Assembly (NCBI GenBank): GCA_011109175.1
Contig: RDEW01000009.1
Location: forward strand, 348,573 to 412,572
Reading direction: 5' to 3'
Length of the DNA: 64,000 bases
DNA from: Dicyema japonicum
Taxonomy: Eukaryota > Dicyemida > Rhombozoa > Dicyemidae
Shown here one piece after another: positions 45,231 to 56,041 of this stretch. A program made the translations under genes and the position numbers. Position 1 is the stretch's first letter, and every line of letters begins with the position of its first letter. The notes under the pieces were generated by a model. It saw only the letters and a list, made by a program, of their open reading frames with translations, was not told where the DNA came from and searched no databases.

Positions 45231-47620
45231 TTAAATTATTATTATTAAAAAGCACTTCACAGAACCAAAGAACGTTGTATTAACTAAGGTCTTGTTTGTG
45301 CCACACGTTTCAAAATTAGTTTTACTAGGCGTCTTTCGTAGATCTTCTGCAGATTTAAGTTTTCTTCCAATTCCATTAAGATTCTTGTTTAGATCCACTA
45401 GGAGGGTGACTCTAGGCCTTCCTCTGAACGATGGTTTGTTCTCATTGTTAAAGTAATTGTCCATTATTATATTTGCAGGGGCGTTTATGTCCATTCTAAG
45501 CACGTGCCCAAACAGTCTTCTTGATTTAATAATGTCAATGCTTATTGGCCTCGATTATGCCATAGATTAAAATTTCTTATTTGAAATCTTCTTGCGAAAG
45601 GTTTTTCCTATGTTCCTCTAGAGTACCCACGGCTTTCCTGAATAGACGACGATATCTTTCATTAGAGTTTGAAGAGGGGTGGGTTTTTTTCCCAAATTTC
45701 GTGTATTTGAAGCCTCCAGCCTTGAATGGAAGAAACGACTTGTTTCTTGACCACACAGACCGATGAACCGGAGCCGTTATTTTTGATTGCGGCGTGGTCA
45801 AGCATTGGGGGGAAAGATCGGGGATAGATTTGTTAGACGTGCAAGTTTGCCTGTTAGGGAGTTGATCTTGTATGAATTGGATATTGAAGCTTCATAGGCT
45901 CATGATGCACAAGCATACTCTACCGTCGGGTTTAGAAGTTGATTGAACAAGACGACAGCGCATTCCTGTGACAGCCTGGACTTTAAGAGCGGCTTGATTA
46001 TATTTAGTTTCCTGAGACTCTTTGTCATAACGTTTTTCACATGTTGAGAAAATGTCATCAAAGAGTTGAAAGTCACTCCTAGAATAGTTGGATGAATCTG
46101 TAATAGTAAAAAGTCTTCATAAATGTTCAGATCCAGTGTATGTTTTCCTTTTCTGTCTGTGGTGAAAATTGTATACTTTAAATTATCCCTGGATGTGGAG
46201 AGACGATTCAAATTTAAACGGGCTTCCAGGTCGTCAATATGTGACTGAAGCTCTGATTTTGCTATACCCACGTATTTGTTCCTGCTAGTGATGATTAAGT
46301 CGTCAGCATAAGTGAGAAGCATTGAATATGGTTCTCCAGGGCAGGGTAAATCGTTTAAGAATAAATTGAATAACGCCGGAGAGAAGGGCAATCTTTGAAG
46401 GACGCCATTAGGTAGAAGACGGGACCTTGATTTTGCATGGCCTATACAGACACGTCCTCTTTTTCCGAAGAGAAAATTGGCTATCCATCTTTTCAAAACC
46501 GGCTGAATGGTGGTGTCAAAAACCTTTTTTGTGAATAATGTTCTCGGGACAGAATCGAACGCCTTATGGATGTCCAGGGAGACCACTATTGTCCGTAGAT
46601 GGCCTTTCGGTTCGTTGAACCCTTCTGATATAAATTGAGACAGTGAAGTCAAATGTGTGGTAGTTGAACGCTCACATTTTAAACCATGTTGAAAGTGACA
46701 GTCGGACAAATGGAGTTTAATTTTCCAGAGTACGAGTTTCTCCGTTAGGCGCGATAATGCGCACGTTAATGAAATTGGACGGTAGGAAGAAAGTAAGGTT
46801 TTCGGTTTTCCTGGTTTTAAGAGGGTATTATAAGTGAATTCTTCCATTTGCATGGGATGACGTTCTTGTTAGAAGACAAATTAAAAATTGACGTAATCGA
46901 ATTGATTGCAACATTCCCAGGTGTTTTAGCAAAATTCCCGGAATGCCGTCAGGACCACACATATAAGATCTCTTCATCGATCTTATACCCAATGTGACCT
47001 CGGCATGCGTAAATAAATTGATTCACGAAGTTGGTTTAGGCATTAAATTCTGGAAGGTGACAAGAGTGGGATTTCGAGAAGTCCTTGTGACTTATGGATG
47101 CGTAATATTTCATTAGGTTGTTAGCTTGCACAGTATTTGGAGCAGAAAAAGATTATGATACATCTGATAAGTTTAGTTTGATTCGACGAATAGTTTTCCA
47201 TAAAAAGACTCGTACATAAGCACCGGCTTTATATATGAGTTGTATAGTCTTATTTTTAGGTTTGTTTTTATTAGTTTTCGTCGACTCCATATCTTCTGCA
47301 TTTTCTTACACATGGAAGTTGCTAGAACTCTCCTATACATCATGTCTTCACTATCACCAAGTAAGGATCCTAATTTCCTTTTTTCCTCCAACTTTCATCA
47401 ATATATTTTAATTCCCTTGTGATTCCTACATGTTCAGCTTTTTCCTGAATAACTCGCAGAGACCAATTCTTAAATTCTCCAGGGATTTTCTCTAAAACAA
47501 GTCCAAGTTCCTGATCATTTTCTGACACAAAATCTATGTCATCTGCATATATAATCTCCATCGGCATGCATCTTTCACATTTTGTTCTATTGAGGTGCCA
47601 ATAAGAGATTATATTCAATC
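45231..47620 (-). mobile_element. LINE-E RT and C-terminus, split by a LINE-A insertion
   Basis: The minus strand starts with EIIYADDIDFVSENDQELGL (intact YADD, 47510-47570), then WSLRVIQEKAEHVGITREL, KRKLGSLLGDSEDMMYRRVL and IRLYNSYIKPVLMYESFYGK (to about 47190). It resumes at 45503-45231 with HVLRMDINAPANIIMDNYFN and FRGRPRVTLLVDL, the family's C-terminal HVLRM...RGRPR block. The intervening 1.6 kb is LINE-A in the same orientation. The order implies LINE-A landed in LINE-E. Confidence 0.7.
45560..47170 (-). mobile_element. LINE-A copy with a 317-codon open RT
   Basis: The open frame at 45900-46853 (minus) has RT blocks in order: LLKPGKPKTLLSSYRPISLT; FQHGLKCERSTTTHLTSLSQ; VVSLDIHKAFDSVPRTLFTK; LPNGVLQRLPFSPALFNLFL, where the usual PQGSP is QRLP, an active-site-adjacent change; SMLLTYADDLIITSRNKYVG (intact YADD); and LLLQIHPTILGVTFNSLMTF. 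Upstream RT-leader sequence reaches about 47170. The C-terminal tail continues to 45577 in another frame. It is the longest uninterrupted RT in the window but lacks the endonuclease and is 5'-truncated. Confidence 0.82.
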
Positions 47621-48039
47621 GATGGTGTTAAAGAAAACATTAGAAAGTTTGATTATCGAGCAAAAGCATTGAGTCAAGACACCAATTGAGGAAATCCTTT
47701 TGCGCATCGAAGCGACTGGAAGAGTGAGAAACTCATTACACTTGTGAAATAGCGAATCCGCAGTCCGTGAAGGATATAGAAGTCAGGTGGATGGCTGGTG
47801 AAGATCCTCATAAAAAAAGGATACGTTAATCTAGTTATAACTCTAGTATTGTTAATTATTATTATTGAACCAAAAAAACCCCTGTCATATCCAAAATAAA
47901 CAAAATTCAGGTGATCTCGGGCTCCCTCAACAGTCTTCGCATTTTTCTCGGTGTTCCGACTGCGTTCCTGCGCATTTTCAATATGGACGGGGTCCGCATA
48001 CTCGAGCCCTTCGCAGGAGCACTGTTCCAGTCACCTCTA

Positions 48040-48950
48040 TCATATTTTATGTGGGAGGTTTAGCCTCCCACATACTACCCCATGTGGAAAGCATTTTCCG
48101 CGTCCTGCTGGGAACATAACACTATGGGCATTTTCGTGTAGGTGACGGTAAAACAATCTGCGATTAAACTCAAACAGATTATTTTCTCTCCTTCTCTTAA
48201 ACCGACTTTCATGTATATAGCATTTGGGAACACGGAGTTTACTAATTAGCCCCTTTACTATAGGCGGTGCTTTTCCTCTAACCCCTCTCGCGACACTACT
48301 TATGTGCCCCTCCAGTGGTTCCAGCTCAGTCTGTCTCCAAGCAATCTTGGCACATATCTGCTCCTTCCATTTACTGGGTGGTCTGGGCTTGTCCGTCAAT
48401 TCCTCATAGGTGATCTGTGCTGCATACAGCACTAGGGAGATGTCACTCAGTGACCCTACTGACTTAGCTCCACCGCATAAGCCACAGCATTATTGATACA
48501 GGTTAACACTAATCCGTTAACTTTACAATGAGGGATCTTTCGGGTAAATCTACGGACCTCAAGTGGGACATCTGCCGCTGCAGCGAGATTCCGCGCGAAG
48601 ACCTCATAAACATGCTTGAGCTGCAACGTATCACAGCTCTGGTGCTCGTGATCTCTTTGCCAGTTGTGGTCACCTGGTCCCCGCCCCTTTAGGCCAGTAC
48701 CCTCTTTGCCTACAGCAATTTTCTTGAGTTCACTCACAGATATAGCAATACTGAATCTGCCACTGCAGAGCTCCGCCAAGTATGGCCAACCATTCCAGGG
48801 CATTCGAGTTCCTTCTCTTTTGATCCTCAGCTTCCTTAGAAGCACGACCTGGGTCCTAGGCTGAAGCGGGTGAATTTTTCGAAGAGTACACGTCAACACA
48901 AGTAGCGTTCTAAACCTGGTTCCGACCATTAGAGAATATGAAGTCGTCAT
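48040..48950 (-). mobile_element. LINE-C, N-terminal part of an RT polyprotein
   Basis: Two long open stretches on the minus strand. 48456-48950 has SELKKIAVGKEGTG, HNWQRDHEHQSCDTLQLKHV and YEVFARNLAAAADVPLEVRR. 48040-48432 has PPSKWKEQICAKIAWRQTEL, EPLEGHISSVARGVRGKAPP and FKRRRENNLFEFNRRLFYRH. The NNLFEFNRRLFYR block with WKEQI..KI..W lies just before the RT domain in an R2-like LINE group seen in many invertebrates. RT proper is missing here; a C-terminal piece of the same kind is at 10640-11010. Sequence is less AT-rich than its surroundings. Confidence 0.65.
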
Positions 48951-49074
48951 TACGTCTGTGCATTTGCCATCGCTCCGAGAGAGACCTGTGGGTTCCTAAA
49001 AGTCTGATGGCTAGCAGAGACTATTGCATTTTTAACGTCATGTTGAGACAGGCATGCTGGGGAAAATGGCTCTC

Positions 49075-49680
49075 ACTCAACTTGCATAACTACTATCTAA
49101 CCCCGAAAAGAAGAATACCAAGAAAGAAGGAGTTAAATTATCTAATTAAGTGATCTCGGTAGACCTCAACAGGATCAAGTGCTCCTTCTTAGAACCCACA
49201 CCTTCTCTGAATCCACGACGTTCCTCTTTCATGAGAATTTTGAGAGCCGTGGGCTTTTTTCCCAATTTACTTGTACCCGTGGCTTCTATCGCTGATTGCC
49301 AGAAGCGATAGGACTTTGATCCCCAGAGAGTGATGAAACCGGAACCATTATTTCGGACCATTTTTGCTCTTAGGGAATTTATCTTGTAGAAGTTTGAAAT
49401 TGAAATTCCTTAAGTTCTGGAGGCACAGGCACACTCCATCGTCGACTTCAAGAACTGGTAGTATAAGACGACAGCACATTCCTGTGACGGCTAAATCCTG
49501 GAGTTTAGAAAGGTTTTTGTGAAGTTTAGTTTCAAATGTTAAAAGAAAGAGAGTAAGGGTCCAGGGTCACGCCCAGTATTTTTTTCGTTAGAATAATGTT
49601 ACTATGAAGACTGATTTCTAGCATATCCTTTTGTCTTCGATCGGTTGTAAAAATGGTATAAGAATTTTTGATAATGTTAG
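49075..49680 (-). mobile_element. LINE-A C-terminal fragment with 3' tail
   Basis: The minus strand reads SAIEATGTSKLGKKPTALKI and LMKEERRGFREGVGSKKEHL, a counterpart of the tail at 45577-45801. It then runs into GATCACTTAATTAGATAATT and a CGGGGTTAGATAG end, the LINE-A 3' tail, with the stem partly decayed. Heavily 5'-truncated. Confidence 0.6.
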
Positions 49681-50268
49681 CGTGGCGTCAGTTGGTTTAC
49701 CGTATGTAGTAGCGCTCGCTGTGGAAAGACACTGAAAAGAACCATTTTCTCTTTCCCATCCAGTCGACTAGTATGTCTAAATGGTATACGGCAACGGGAT
49801 AATTTGGGATTGATATATTTTTTGAAAGTCAGATTATAAACAAAAATATTAAAAACTAATTTATTAAGATAATGAATCAAAACTATTATTGCATGGAAGC
49901 GATTTTCATGATATGGATCTTTTTCCTATGATTTTTATTAAAATGCATTCAATCAGCAATCCCTCTTCTTTTGCTATCAACCAACTGATGCCACATATGA
50001 AAGTTACAGAGTTGCCATACAAGAATCTCTGAGGTTTCATTCTCCAAGGGTCTTATATTTATTTTTAAGAATCTGGCCCTTTCTATTCCTGGGAGAGTAG
50101 CTGATAGACTACTTTGTGACATGTCGTTTCAGAATAGTTGCCATTTCAGAGAATATATAAAAAACAATAGAAACTTTAAAAATCATCTTTACAAAATATA
50201 AATTTTTCAATTTTGTTTCAAACGATCGAATATGAGAAAAAACTAGTATATATCTGAGTTTTTTCCTG
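49681..50268. other. AT-rich intergenic
   Basis: No gene, RNA or transposon ends recognised. Confidence 0.4.
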
Positions 50269-50278
50269 CTTTTTGAAA

Positions 50279-50306
50279 TTTATTATTTATTTATTTTATT
50301 TATTAA
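50279..50306 (-). repeat. Tail-only retroposon insertion (28 bp) with 10-bp target-site duplication
   Basis: CTTTTTGAAA at 50269-50278 recurs at 50307-50316. Between them lies only TTTATTATTTATTTATTTTA and TTTATTAA, i.e. the reverse complement of the S1/LINE-A tail TTAATAAATAAA. It looks like a reverse-transcription event that stopped inside the tail. Confidence 0.6.
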
Positions 50307-50535
50307 CTTTTTGAAAGCAAAAAACTAAATCAAAAAAGTGACGAAAACATATAACTAAAGTAATATTCTAGAATCTAGATACTGAAAATGTTAATTTTTA
50401 TATTTTCTAGTAGAGGTATGGTTTATCGACCAATATTGAATCTCAATAAATCATAACCCTTAATAACTATTACAAATGTATGAGAATATAAAAATAGAGC
50501 AACAACCACTTAATAAATTAATTTTAAGCTAATTG

Positions 50536-51226
50536 TCATAATTCACTATACGCTTGCTCCTTCCATGAATGTTCATTATTTGACATAACATACAGCCCCT
50601 CTGCAGCAATCCAAACACCAGAATTCCGTTTATTCCTCACAGCGCATACTTCATATTGTCCCTCAGGGCTTGAATAGACATTCCCAGACAAATCCAAATA
50701 ACTATAATTAGTAAAATTTTGACTGATTTGTAGCTTTGTTTTTCAGCCATATTCGGTCGTCTCGTCTCCAGTCTTTTTTCTGACATTCAACAACCCACTC
50801 GTTAGCCTTGTCAGATGGGTCATTGCTGCAACTGACCTCATCGCCAGTAGAAAAAGGAGAAGACATTTTTTCTGAATGTAGATACTGCCCAGTGTCTGTA
50901 TGGATAAGGCTAATTGCAGAATGACATTGAATCCGGTCTCTAAAGTGACGTTTTTAATTAAACCCGCGTGTCTTGTTGCTTGTTGTAGTCGGCAGAATTG
51001 TCCAATGACTGTTGTGAGATTCCAGAGAATCGATTCCTGTGACAGATTGTAATCTTGTACCACCACCATATTTGACGTCGTGAGAATGAAGTCTGACTTT
51101 AAATTTTTCATTTTCAAGCTTTATGGACGATCCGTAGTTAACAAAGGATTCTAAAATTATTATTAAAATATTACCAAAAATACATATCGAAGGCACAACA
51201 AACAACAATGTAGATAACGTCATCAA
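50536..51226 (-). CDS. SDF2: Stromal cell-derived factor 2 homolog (ER MIR-domain protein)
   Basis: Four exons separated by introns of 24, 24 and 22 nt (51151-51174, 50940-50963, 50702-50723) give a protein of about 206 residues (human SDF2: 211). A signal peptide (MMTLSTLLFVVPSICIFG) is followed by three MIR motifs: SSIKLENEKFKVRLHSHDVK with QSVTGIDSLESHNSHW; DRIQCHSAISLIHTDTGQYL with HSEKMSSPFSTGDEVSC and EWVVEC; and ATNHYLDLSGNVYSSPEGQY with VCAVRNKRNSGVWIAAEGLY. LHSHDVKYGGG and SVTG are SDF2 family hallmarks. The protein ends in YSEL where the family has HAEL/HDEL-type ER-retrieval tetrapeptides. SDF2 partners ERdj3/BiP in ER folding and limits O-mannosylation or aggregation of clients. 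The frame is intact after splicing. Confidence 0.92.
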
Positions 51227-51399
51227 CTTTCGTCTAAATAAAATTTATTTAAATGTTATTATAAATTAACATGATTACTATATTTATCGCCATAGCATAA
51301 AATTATTTTAAATAACTATCCGAATCCTCTTACGGACCTATATCTCTCCTGTACTTAATAGCTGCTGACCTCCTACAAGTTAGTGAGGCTAGGGATACT

Positions 51400-52540
51400 T
51401 AACTAACTAACTGTGTTCCCCTTCAAAAATTCTGGCAAAACTCATTCTCGATCAGATTAAACCTTACCTCCCGGACGTATCCTTTCAAAGTGGTTTTAAG
51501 AAGGCTCACTCCACGACTACTCACCTTATATGTTTGACGAAATTCATTAAGGAAAGCCTACAAGGCAAACCTCGGCATCAAAAAACCCTTATGTGCTCCA
51601 TTTACATATAGAAGATTTTTGACTCGATTCCGAGGAAATTATTTACTAGGAAGATTATTGGCTCTAACATTCTAAACAATTTGAAAATTTTGCTTACAAA
51701 CTTTCTCAACAGACCAAGAGGAAGAGTAATTTTACATTCCACATTTTCTGTCACTAAATTTTTGCCGGATGGGGTCCCATAGGGATCCCCACTGTCACCA
51801 TTCTTTTCAACCTCTTTATGAGCGACATGCCTTCCCATAGCAGTAACAGTACTTTGATCCTCGCATATGCTAACGACATAATCCTGACAACAAGAGACCA
51901 GTGTATTTACACAGCGGGTACCCTTTTACAAGATTTACTGTTGGCTTACGAGGATACTACACACAATTCCTAAAAAGTCGAGCTCAATGATTTTTACTTC
52001 CAATAGAAGACTGACAAAATCGGCACATTTTGACCCTTAATGAAATGTCAATCTTTTCAACTAACTTTATCAAAATACTTGGGATCACATACGACCCTCT
52101 TATGCATTCAGAAAACACATCAGCAACGTAATTTCCTCCTCCCAACGAAAACTAAATTAAAAAAACTACTTGGATACTACAAATGCTTTTTTACTCAACA
52201 TTAAATCACCTTTATACCCAATACATACAACCAACAATCAGCTACTGCTTTGTGGAATTGGGATAAACCTATCCTATACGAACCTAAAAAAATCAATTCC
52301 TTCCAAGAAATAGTTATGAAGGCCCTACAAAAGTTCTCCTCGCCACTAATGTCAATTCCGTTCTAGGAACCTATGAGGAGAACGGGAGGTCATTTGAAAC
52401 TTCCAAATTTTCGAAAAGTGGATCGTCCATACAGGAAGTATATCGGCTCGCGGGAGGAACATCGAGAAAAGATGAGGCGGTTGGTTAAAGAGAGCGGGAT
52501 CACCTGATGACCCCTACTCCCTCTTATTTTATTTTGTCGG
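51400..52540 (+). mobile_element. LINE-A RT fragment, decayed
   Basis: The plus strand reads SKILAKLILDQIKPYLPDVS, FQSGFKKAHSTTTHLICLTK, a KIFDSIPRKLFTRKIIGSNI block, FLPDGVP followed by a stop where PQGSP would continue, then decayed YADD (about 51865) and thumb regions. Many stops. Same family as 45560-47170. A minus-strand 78-codon frame at 51602-51838 is its shadow. Confidence 0.7.
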
Positions 52541-52554
52541 TGATTCTTGGTTTT

Positions 52555-52770
52555 AAATGAATAATCGCTGGCACTTCCTATTCTCAGATAAAATTATGTT
52601 ACCTAGGCGTTATGTAGTTCTCTTATTTTGGCGGCGCCTAGTGCCAATGGACTTGGTAAAAACCATTCTCTCCCTCTACCCCGTCACATTACTTTATGGG
52701 GTGGCTACCCTTCTCTCCTTTCCTGCTGATTGTGCTTTGTGGGGAAGTAGAACAGAACCCCGGCCTATGT
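52555..52770 (+). repeat. S1-related short element
   Basis: TTATTTTGGCGGCGCCTAGT followed by GCCAATGG, then CATTCTCTCCCTCTACC, follows the GGCGCC...AGTGCC...TCTCCCC order of S1. It is a divergent copy and lacks the stem-loop. Confidence 0.4.
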
Positions 52771-52839
52771 TCCTTCCTGATCATCTTACAACTAAACATG
52801 AACAGTATCTGAAACAAAGTTCTGGAGCTGCGTTCCCTA

Positions 52840-53690
52840 CTGATGGACTATAAGTTGACATCTGGGTAATCCAAGAGACGAAGTTAACCAAGTTAATCCC
52901 CACTCTTTGCTTTCCACAAAAACCGCGACAGGTGCTCAGGTGAAGGGTTTTAACGATTGTCATTCATGGATGTTTCCCATTGTGTCTCCAAGCTTTGCAA
53001 ATGCAACGGAACATTGAAGCAGATCTATATCGAGTTCTCACTCTCACATGCAGTACGAATACTCACTCTATCCCCATATAGGGACTTCAATCCCAAGCTA
53101 TGCTCGCACACGCTTACTCTCATAAGGAAGAGGAATATTTTCAAACAGTTAAGACACATGACTCTATAAGACAACTGAACATCTACATTTCACCGTAAAT
53201 ACTGCTATAATATAAACGAAGATGGACCCGTATAATTAGTCTTTTAGGATCAATACTCGCCTTTACAGACTAATGCCAGTTCCCAATATTACTTATTTCA
53301 CTCCCCAACAAGTATAGAAGAAAATCTGTTCCTTAAAGAATTCGCATGCATGTGGCCCTGATGGAGTATCTACAATTCATCTGAAACACTAGGGGCTCCA
53401 GGCGTTATTAATTTTGACGAGCTTATAAAATAACACTGTGAACATGCAACCCCCAAACATATGGGAATATTCGATAATTACACCAATTTTAACATCTGGA
53501 AACTCCAAAAATGGCCCATCGTCATTTTGGCCGATTTCTTTGCTTTTAAAGGTGCTAAAGAAGTTAGTCTTTATGATGATTACTCCAGATATGCGGGCGC
53601 CATTTTTCCAATATGGTTAACTGGCAGATACACGACGCCGCACCTGGAAATTTTATCCAAAATTATCATGAAGGCCGACGTTTCCCTAAT
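52840..53690 (+). mobile_element. LINE-A fragments: endonuclease start and RT leader
   Basis: DIWVIQETKLTKLIPT (52858-52905) is the endonuclease IQETKL motif. Further on, NMQPPNIWEYSIITPIL and SGNSKNGPSSFWPISLLLKV (53438-53560) correspond to the KPGKSENDPSSYRPISIL RT leader. Endonuclease and RT cores between and after are missing or scrambled. Confidence 0.6.
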
Positions 53691-53965
53691 TATTTATTTA
53701 TTAACCCCGAATACACAGAGAAAGAAGTTAAAGTAAACAACTAATTAAATGTATCCAGTTTCCACTTCTACACAGAGTCCATCCGGAATCAACATAAATG
53801 GTAAAAGACGTCCATACTTGCAGTTGTGGAAACCCTTCCAGTGGAGTGGGGGAGAGCAAATGATCCTTTTTCTTGCCGGCCAGGCACTGGGCGCCACCTA
53901 GACAGGTGGATCATATGGCGCCACTCTAATAGGAAGAGAGAGAAGGAACAGACGAACAAACAGAA
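53690..53965 (-). repeat. S1 short retroposon, near full-length, minus orientation
   Basis: Reverse complement of the 1680-1956 copy: tail TTTATTTATTAACCCC, stem arms GAATACAC (53709-53716) and ATGTATCC (53749-53756), CCACTCCACTGGAAGGGTTT equivalent, and TGGCGCCACTCTAATAGGAA at the 5' end. Sequence identity with 1680-1956 is high. Confidence 0.85.
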
Positions 53966-54540
53966 GCTTCAACCAATTAGCCACTAAGCACCACATGGGC
54001 TTCTCTAATGCAGAACTTCGGGTTTCTAACATCTAAATTCATCTCGTCAATGCTCATGAGAAGGAAAACAAGACTTTCGTCCATTCTGATCTAAACAGAT
54101 ATTCTGTTCAATAGAGATGCGACATCACCTCAACTTTTCGATCAATTAACTTCAATCAATTAACTTTTAGCAAAATTTCTTATATTTATAAACTTATTAC
54201 TTCCAATTATATCAAGTACCCTCTGTCTAAATTAGTTTTAATGCTACCTCATGTCATCCTAAGAAAAACACGTACAATCAAACCTTTCGAAACTTCCGCC
54301 GATTTCTCGAATTGCAACAAATTGCAGTTTGAGTCTGCAACTTTCCGGAATGTGACAGGCCATACTTATTACGGAAAAGTAGATGTATTAGTGTTCTGTC
54401 ATGTAGCACCATAAAGGATCATCTATTGGAAGGGTTTTAGCAATACCACAAAATGGTCGTTTTCCATCTTTTCTCTGGTTCTAGATTGGCATGTCCCTCT
54501 GTAACTATGAAAAAAAGAATATACTTAATTTGGTTGTTAT
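53966..54540. other. Intergenic without gene
   Basis: No recognised coding, RNA or mobile sequence beyond short matches to S1 flanks. Confidence 0.35.
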
Positions 54541-54547
54541 TTATTTC

Positions 54548-54885
54548 TCATTGTATCCGTGCTATAAAATTTAAACATGTAATATCACTGGATTTCCATT
54601 CAAGAATAAGGAGATAGTGATAATAAGCACTTTCATGTAAGCAGTAGTAGTTACATCTCAACAGGTGCATACCAGACACAATACTAAATTTGAGTGTCTT
54701 CCACACTCCTGTGTTGTAAACAATTGATCCTATAGAATCCAGCTCATCAGCAGCTTCAACTCCCATTTCAGTGTTTTTAAGCAATTATTTAGTTAATCTT
54801 GGCCTTTCGCGTAAGCAGCTCATGGCAAACATAATAACCTTAGATGGCTGTATTCACAGAGGAAGTCGTGTCCTGACATTTTCTC
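54548..54885 (-). other. Hypothetical open frame, possible small spliced gene
   Basis: The minus frame 54548-54784 reads MGVEAADELDSIGSIVYNTG, VWKTLKFSIVSGMHLLRCNY and so on (78 residues). Upstream, MSGHDFLCEYSHLR (about 54835-54880) could be a first exon ending at a gt donor. Composition is plausible for protein, but no family is recognised and no acceptor is certain. Confidence 0.25.
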
Positions 54886-54964
54886 AAAAACCAAAGTACT
54901 CAAAGTTCTTTTTCGAACAATATAAAAATTAAGTAAGAAACCAACTAAATTCTTTTAGTTAAAA

Positions 54965-55115
54965 GTCCTTCGCGGGGTTCAGATCTCTTCAAACCGATCG
55001 TTCGTCCGATGTTGGAAAGAAAGGCATCCGTCATCTCTCCCACGAACCCGAAAGTCCAGGAATATGAACAAAATGGTAGTCTCCCTGAGTGATTCGTACT
55101 CAGCCTTGTCTGTTT
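54965..55115. repeat. Dispersed repeat shared with 29275-29400
   Basis: See the copy next to LINE-D copy 4: same order of CGTCATCTCTCCCA and GATTCGTAC words. No coding content assigned. Confidence 0.5.
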
Positions 55116-55244
55116 TAAAGTTATTTAAAATTTCATAATTTTTTGCTCATATCTCAGTTCTGAGTTGCATTTTCATTAAGTAATTCATTCGCAATTTTAA
55201 CCTCCAAAAAGAGCTTATAAAGGAAGTAAGGAATACAAGTAAAA

Positions 55245-55487
55245 ATGATTCAAAGTGATATCCTCAACCTTCAACCGAAATGTATATCAGCGAGATTCGA
55301 TTCTGGGACAATCAGAATTTTGTCCGGTACTTTTAACAGTAATAACTTGCTGAAAAAATATTGTAGTTCCAATAACAAAATTTTCAAATTTATTCCAAAA
55401 TCTTTCTTATTATACAAGAACTTAAAAATTTCAATTCAAAAAAAGAATAAACACAATAAATTTGTTAATATTTTAATATATTATTAA
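55245..55487 (+). other. Short open frame converging on MIC19
   Basis: An 80-codon frame begins MIQSDILNLQPKCISARFDS and becomes Lys/Asn-rich. It ends within a few bases of the stop of MIC19 on the other strand. The first half has better codon character than the second. It may be a real small gene or chance; not recognised. Confidence 0.25.
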
Positions 55488-55909
55488 GGTTTACATTTAA
55501 TAAATTCTTCTACCAAATCGGCACAAAGCAGTGTTCTGTTTGGTCCATTCTCTTCATAACATTGACGAACTTTCTCAGCCAATTTTTGACATTGATTTTG
55601 ACTAAACAGTAAAATATTGAACAACGTTGTATTTTCTTCATAATTTCTGACCTTTTCTTTCAGTCTTTCGAATTCTACTTTCTCTTGTACATATTCCATT
55701 TGGGTTTGATTCTCTAGTTTGCTCACATCTTCTACAGGAATATCAATATCTGGCTGTTCGCATGGTGGTTCTGGCATAGCTACTTCCTTCATTTCTTTAT
55801 TCTCAAAATGTTTATCAATTCTTTCTTTAACTTTTGAATCAATCTAAAATGTCAAAATTCCGTTTACCACGACAATGCCGACATCTTTTCTTGTAAATGT
55901 CTCACGCAT
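55484..55909 (-). CDS. CHCHD3: MICOS subunit MIC19 (CHCHD3/6-like) homolog
   Basis: Two exons (55868-55909 and 55484-55843) with a 24-nt intron encode about 133 residues. The N-terminus MRETFTRKDVGIVVIDSKVK followed by ERIDKHFE aligns with the TRRVTFE...ITVVKGIRLSENVIDRM leader of CHCHD3/6. A Glu-rich coiled coil (about residues 60-90) follows. The CHCH domain is a twin CX9C: CQKLAEKVRQC and CADLVEEFIKC near the C-terminus. MIC19 lies on the inner mitochondrial membrane facing the intermembrane space, where it joins MIC60 to hold crista junctions and contacts SAM50; its disulfides form through MIA40. Unlike vertebrate MIC19 there is no Gly2 for myristoylation. The chain is shorter than human (227), mainly in the coiled coil. 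Confidence 0.87.
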
Positions 55910-56041
55910 AATTGCCACACAACACTATATTATTTAAAATAAAATTTGTTTTAGTTTTTAATAATATTTTAAAGTTTTATTAAAGTTGGAAATTAATATT
56001 TTAATGTGCTCACTAAATGCGATAGGAAACAAGAACACAGT

